Of a stretch of 64,000 nucleotides of DNA, positions 60,577 to 64,000 are shown one piece after another. Where the stretch lies: positions 248,001 to 312,000 of the forward strand of contig NZ_WFLN01000007.1 in NCBI RefSeq assembly GCF_009208585.1, given 5' to 3'. The notes under the pieces are model-generated. The model was not told the origin of the DNA and did not search any database. It saw only the letters and a list, made by a program, of their open reading frames with translations. The position numbers and the translations under genes are program-made. The DNA is from Fluviispira multicolorata (GTDB lineage: Bacteria > Bdellovibrionota_B > Oligoflexia > Silvanigrellales > Silvanigrellaceae). Within the stretch, counting starts at the first letter, position 1, and each line of letters opens with the position of its first letter.

Positions 60577-61713
60577 TTATAAAAATTTACTCCAATTATA
60601 AATTTCTTCAATAATATATTGCATTTCATTTTCATTTAAATCTGGATAGAGAGGAAGTCTTAAAAGTCTTTGGGAGTATTCTTCAGTGAGTGGAAGATCT
60701 GTTAATTTATTGCCGAGCTTGAGTCCAGCTGGTGCGCTATGCAAGGGGATATAATGAAAAGTTGCTCCAATATTTTTACTGCGAAGATGAGAAATGAGTG
60801 AGTTTCTGAGATTTTCATTGCGGGCAATTAAATGAAATAAATGATAATTACTTTCACAGTCATTTGGGATATATGGCAAATTTATTATTTCTTTATCTGC
60901 AAGTTCTTTTAATTCTTTCATATAGAATTTATAAATGACTTCTCTTTTTTTATTTAATTCATTCATAATATCAATTTCGGCATCAAGAATAGCAGCTAAC
61001 GGTTCGGCTAAAATATAACTTGAACCTTTCTCTATCCATGTATACTTGTCGACTTGACCTTTTAAAAATTGTGAACGATTGGTGCCTTTTTCGCGAATAA
61101 TTTGTGCTTTGTTAGCAAGGAAATCATTATTTGTTAAAAGAGCACCCCCTTCTCCGCAAATTACATTTTTAGTTTCGTGAAAACTTAATGCAGCCATATC
61201 ACCAATGGTTCCTAAATTTCTTCCTCGCCATTTAGCGCCAATTGAGTGTGCAGCGTCTTCGATTATAATAATATTTTTACTCTGGCATAAATCTTCGAGT
61301 TTATCCATGGCACATGCTACTCCTGCATAGTGAACAGGAATAATAGCTTTGGTTTTATCAGTCATTTTACTTGCAACGTCTTCCATGTCCATATTCATGG
61401 TTAAAGGATCGATTTCACAAAAAACAGGTTTGAGACCAGCAACTAAAATGGCATTTGCTGTAGATGTAAAAGTAAAAGAAGGGAGAATAACTTCATCACC
61501 TTCTTTCGCATCTAAGAGTAACGTTGAAATTTCAAGTGCATGTGTACATGATGAAGTTAATAAAGCATGTTTAACTGAGAGTATATCGCAAAACTTTTTT
61601 TCAACTTTACGGCAAAAAAGACCATCGCCTGATAAATTTCCAGAGGATAAAACATAATTAATATTTTCAAAAGCTTTTTGAGGAATATGTGCGCGTGATA
61701 ATGGTATTTTCAT
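60577..61713 (-). CDS. wecE: dTDP-4-amino-4,6-dideoxygalactose transaminase-like (WecE)
   Basis: A 378-residue PLP aminotransferase of the DegT/DnrJ/EryC1/StrS family. Its blocks match E. coli WecE closely: SPSFTFTSTANA, IPVHYAGVACAMD, EDAAHSIGAKW, SFHETKN with the Schiff-base Lys182, IREKGTNRSQFLKGQVDKYT, and FHYIPLHSAP. WecE makes TDP-Fuc4N, a sugar of enterobacterial common antigen and of other surface or protein glycans. GGAG precedes the ATG, which overlaps the stop of the glycosyltransferase gene (ATGA), so the two are coupled. Confidence 0.92.
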   Translation of the reverse strand: MKIPLSRAHIPQKAFENINYVLSSGNLSGDGLFCRKVEKKFCDILSVKHALLTSSCTHALEISTLLLDAKEGDEVILPSFTFTSTANAILVAGLKPVFCEIDPLTMNMDMEDVASKMTDKTKAIIPVHYAGVACAMDKLEDLCQSKNIIIIEDAAHSIGAKWRGRNLGTIGDMAALSFHETKNVICGEGGALLTNNDFLANKAQIIREKGTNRSQFLKGQVDKYTWIEKGSSYILAEPLAAILDAEIDIMNELNKKREVIYKFYMKELKELADKEIINLPYIPNDCESNYHLFHLIARNENLRNSLISHLRSKNIGATFHYIPLHSAPAGLKLGNKLTDLPLTEEYSQRLLRLPLYPDLNENEMQYIIEEIYNWSKFL

Positions 61714-62876
61714 TTGTGACTCCAGATATCTTCATAAAGTTTATTTAATTTAGTTAACTTATTTTCCCAGCTGTGTTCATTATAAACCCATTTTTTTGCA
61801 TTTTCACCATGCTCGCATATGAGTTTAGGATTTTCAAGATATGTCGTGATGGCATTTGCAATTTCTTGTGGATCTTTGGGTTTAATAAGAATCCCTCGGT
61901 GATTGTGTTTTACCTGTTCGGGAGTTCCTCCTGAATGTGTTCCAATGACTGGTAAACCCATGCTCATAGCATCGATAACAGAGAGGGAGTAGGTTTCTTC
62001 GTATGTGCCTAATATAAAAATATCCATGGCATTTAGAAATGGAATAATATTTGCTTGAAAAGGAATTAACTGGATGCGGTTTTCAACTTCAGATAAAGTT
62101 ATAAAATTTTTAAGCCAATTATTAAGTTCGTAAGCTTTTTGTTCGTATATGGGTTTTCCATCGTTTGATGTTTTTAATAAAGTAGGTTCGCCCATTATCC
62201 ATAATTTTATTTTATTTTTTATCTCTGGTTTAAGTAACAAAATAGCTTCGGCAATTTCACGCACCCCTTTTGCGGGATCGATGCGACACATTGTTGCAAT
62301 AACAATGTCATCTTTATGAGTGTTCCATTCTTTTCTTAAATTTTCGGCCTTATGAGGATCTTTTACATATGAATTTAATTCACGACCATATCTTAATAAA
62401 TGTATTTGTTCAGGTTTTATTGGGTAATTTTCTTTGATATTTTCATTTAATATTTCGGAAGAAGAGGTGATTGCAGAAACTTTGCTATATATTAAACGAT
62501 GGATAAAACTTTTTTTAGAAGGTGCACTCATATATAAACTAAATATTTGTTTTACATTTTTTATGAAAATGAGAGTGAGTGATACTAACCAAACATCTTG
62601 GCGAGTGTGTGTGTGAATTATTTGAAATTTATTTTTTTTAATTATTTTCTTTATATTTAAAATATCTTTTATGCTAATACGCGCTTGTTTGTACGCATAA
62701 AATACTTTAATTCCATGTTTTTCAGCTTCGCAGGCTATTTTTGAACCCTCAATACAATATATTGCAGGCTTTTGCCCTGTCTCGTGCATTTTTTTTAGCA
62801 AATTGATTGTGTAGAGTTCAAGACCTCCCCATGCGTGAGATGTGTTGACATGTAAAACGTGCGGCTGTTTTTGCAT
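61710..62876 (-). CDS. family 4 glycosyltransferase
   Basis: A 388-residue GT-B glycosyltransferase. The N-terminal domain starts with HVNTSHAWGGLELYT; the C-terminal nucleotide-sugar domain has the ATMCRIDPAKGVREI block and an E-x7-E motif near ETYSLSVIDAMSMGLPVIGT, then GGTPEQVKHNHRGIL. AGGAT lies 6 bases before the ATG. Its partner wecE supplies an amino sugar, so a transferase for surface polysaccharide or for flagellin is plausible, but the acceptor is not known. Confidence 0.88.
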   Translation of the reverse strand: MQKQPHVLHVNTSHAWGGLELYTINLLKKMHETGQKPAIYCIEGSKIACEAEKHGIKVFYAYKQARISIKDILNIKKIIKKNKFQIIHTHTRQDVWLVSLTLIFIKNVKQIFSLYMSAPSKKSFIHRLIYSKVSAITSSSEILNENIKENYPIKPEQIHLLRYGRELNSYVKDPHKAENLRKEWNTHKDDIVIATMCRIDPAKGVREIAEAILLLKPEIKNKIKLWIMGEPTLLKTSNDGKPIYEQKAYELNNWLKNFITLSEVENRIQLIPFQANIIPFLNAMDIFILGTYEETYSLSVIDAMSMGLPVIGTHSGGTPEQVKHNHRGILIKPKDPQEIANAITTYLENPKLICEHGENAKKWVYNEHSWENKLTKLNKLYEDIWSHK

Positions 62877-62901
62877 TCTATATCCTAATTGAAAATCATC
62901 C

Positions 62902-62956
62902 TTACTAAGCAGAAAACTTTAGATTTTCCTTAGTAATCTAAACTCACTTTGTGAGT
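62902..62956. promoter_or_regulatory. cluster of inverted repeats in the divergent region before fliD
   Basis: Three perfect inverted repeats lie within 55 bases between the divergent glycosyltransferase and fliD genes: TTACTAAG/CTTAGTAA (62902-62909 with 62929-62936), TTTAGATT/AATCTAAA (62918-62925 with 62935-62942) and ACTCAC/GTGAGT (62942-62947 with 62951-62956). The first two interleave, so they cannot form together as simple hairpins. They may be operators or a leader RNA structure. Confidence 0.45.
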
Positions 62957-63032
62957 GATACTATATAAAGAGAAAAATTTGCACAAGTTTTGGTATTTTT
63001 TGTCTGATACGGCAATAAAAACGCCTCAATAA

Positions 63033-63066
63033 TTCTCCCGCTTTGACACAATGCAAAGCGGGAGAA
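63033..63066 (+). promoter_or_regulatory. 13-bp hairpin covering the fliD ribosome-binding site
   Basis: TTCTCCCGCTTTG (63033-63045) pairs perfectly with CAAAGCGGGAGAA (63054-63066) around an 8-base loop. The 3' arm contains GGGAG, the only ribosome-site-like sequence before the fliD ATG (63076). No T run follows, and no upstream plus-strand gene needs a terminator. Blocking of translation until the stem opens is inferred. Confidence 0.6.
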
Positions 63067-63075
63067 CATACTTTT

Positions 63076-64000
63076 ATGCCTGGAATGAGAATCAATACAG
63101 GATCAGGCATCGATCCCAAAATGGTCGATCAGCTTGTAGAAATGGAACGTGAGCCCGTTAAACAGCTTGAAACTAGACGAAAAGCTGTTCTGGATGAGCA
63201 AAAAGTATTTGGTGAGCTTAAAACAAATATCAGCGCACTTGGCACAGCCTTAAATGGTTTGCGCACAAAAGCTGACTTTAATAAATTAAAACTAACCAGT
63301 TCTCATCCTGATATTATTGAAGGCACAGTTGATAACAATGCACCTATTGGCACATATGAATTGGAAGTCCGTAATTTAGCACGCACTCAGAAACTTTTGA
63401 CCCAAACTTTTCCAGATAAAGATCAAACATCTGTTGGTTTTGGATATCTAACTATAGAATTTGAAGATGGAAAGAGCTTTGATGTTGATATAGACCCCGA
63501 TAAATCATCACTCAATGATGTTGCCTCTCAAATTAACTCGATGGGGCAAGGTGCACGTGCAATAGTGATTAATACCAAAGAAGGAATTGAAATTAGTGAT
63601 GAAGATAACTTCCGTCTTTTAGTTTTGTCAGAAAAATCAGGGAAAGAAGCAAAAATATATATTGATCCTGACACGACCTATATGGAATTTAATGAGCAAG
63701 TCACAGGACGAAATTTAGAAATGCTTTTTGAAGATGTTAAAGTTTATAATGAAACAAATAAAGTAACAGAGTTGTTTCCGGGAATGGTGCTCGACGTAAA
63801 AAAAGCAGAACCTGGCACGAAAGTAAATATAAAAATAGATTATGATGTAGAAAAAAGTCTTGAAATTGTGAAAAAATTTATTGAGGCATATAACAAAGTA
63901 AATGATTTTATTGATAAACAATTTCAAGTCAATTCAGATACAAATAAGGCAGGAGTTTTATCAAAGGATAATAGTTTAAGAACTTTAAGAAGAAGCTTAC
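63076..64000 (+). CDS. fliD: flagellar hook-associated protein 2 (FliD), partial
   Basis: An open frame of 308 codons running off the window end. The N-terminus (PGMRINTGSGIDPKMVDQLV, then MEREPVKQLETRR and LGTALNGLRT) is typical of the FliD filament cap, which helps flagellin fold at the tip of the filament. A region like YELEVRNLARTQKL is the FliD N-terminal domain end. The ATG at 63076 is preceded by a GGGAG inside a hairpin. It lies downstream of a divergent glycosylation gene pair. The C-terminal half is outside the window. Confidence 0.9.
   Translation, partial: MPGMRINTGSGIDPKMVDQLVEMEREPVKQLETRRKAVLDEQKVFGELKTNISALGTALNGLRTKADFNKLKLTSSHPDIIEGTVDNNAPIGTYELEVRNLARTQKLLTQTFPDKDQTSVGFGYLTIEFEDGKSFDVDIDPDKSSLNDVASQINSMGQGARAIVINTKEGIEISDEDNFRLLVLSEKSGKEAKIYIDPDTTYMEFNEQVTGRNLEMLFEDVKVYNETNKVTELFPGMVLDVKKAEPGTKVNIKIDYDVEKSLEIVKKFIEAYNKVNDFIDKQFQVNSDTNKAGVLSKDNSLRTLRRSL

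Noticed and set aside
63033..63066. intrinsic terminator at the fliD hairpin
   Set aside because: No T run follows on either strand, and no plus-strand gene lies upstream to be ended; a leader element fits better.
1..64000. CRISPR arrays, insertion sequences or prophage
   Set aside because: I found no regularly spaced repeats, transposase, integrase or phage structural gene in the window.

Overview
The window is AT-rich, gene-dense DNA from a Gram-negative, motile bacterium. Envelope genes (lnt, hldD, Mla/Mce lipid transport, lipoproteins), chemotaxis and fliD genes, a fused nuoCD and an EtfD-like reductase are all present. AT richness, IcmF, paired ArsA-like ATPases and an Mla system with a barrel-like MlaD together suggest the Bdellovibrionota/Oligoflexia (Silvanigrella-like) area. 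That placement is inference from gene content; no rRNA gene is present. I see no phage, insertion sequence or CRISPR array.

Layout. 1-4.9 kb: a small secreted protein, a gene-poor stretch with short repeats next to tRNA-Arg(CCG), then murF, a small unknown gene and ftsI on the minus strand. 4.9-12 kb: the fused B12 enzyme IcmF, a membrane P-loop NTPase of KAP-like layout, a class III aminotransferase and a GNAT-like protein. 12-16.5 kb (minus): eutBC, a serine-hydrolase-fold protein whose catalytic motifs are altered, a small secreted-protein gene interrupted by an in-frame TAG, and a YrdC/YciO-type protein. 16.6-22.3 kb: nuoCD-E-F-G-I, the peripheral arm of complex I, behind a textbook sigma70 promoter.

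22.4-31.8 kb: a methyltransferase, a ceramidase-like lipoprotein and an exported unknown (minus); rpsF, a YybS-like membrane protein and rplI with a strong terminator (plus); then rarA and lnt (minus). 31.9-38.5 kb: a DUF1573-like exported protein, a 45-residue membrane microprotein, a HEAT-like protein, a VOC protein, ftsY and two membrane glycosylation genes. 38.5-45.4 kb: ribB with a degenerate second domain, terC, trmFO, hldD and an EtfD-like Fe-S reductase.

45.5-51 kb: tatA, two ArsA/Get3-like ATPases and mlaE-mlaF-mlaD. 51-58 kb: a chemotaxis operon (cheA, cheW, an MCP) ending in one protein that joins CheR, two receiver domains and CheB. 58-62.9 kb (minus): a DsbA-like lipoprotein, udk, upp, wecE and a glycosyltransferase. 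The window ends inside fliD, whose ribosome-binding site lies in a perfect 13-bp hairpin.

The items most worth follow-up are the CheR-REC-REC-CheB fusion, the ATPase pair with complementary P-loop changes, the probable pseudo-hydrolase beside eutBC, the KAP-like NTPase, the MCE protein with a barrel-like C-terminus and the fliD leader hairpin.
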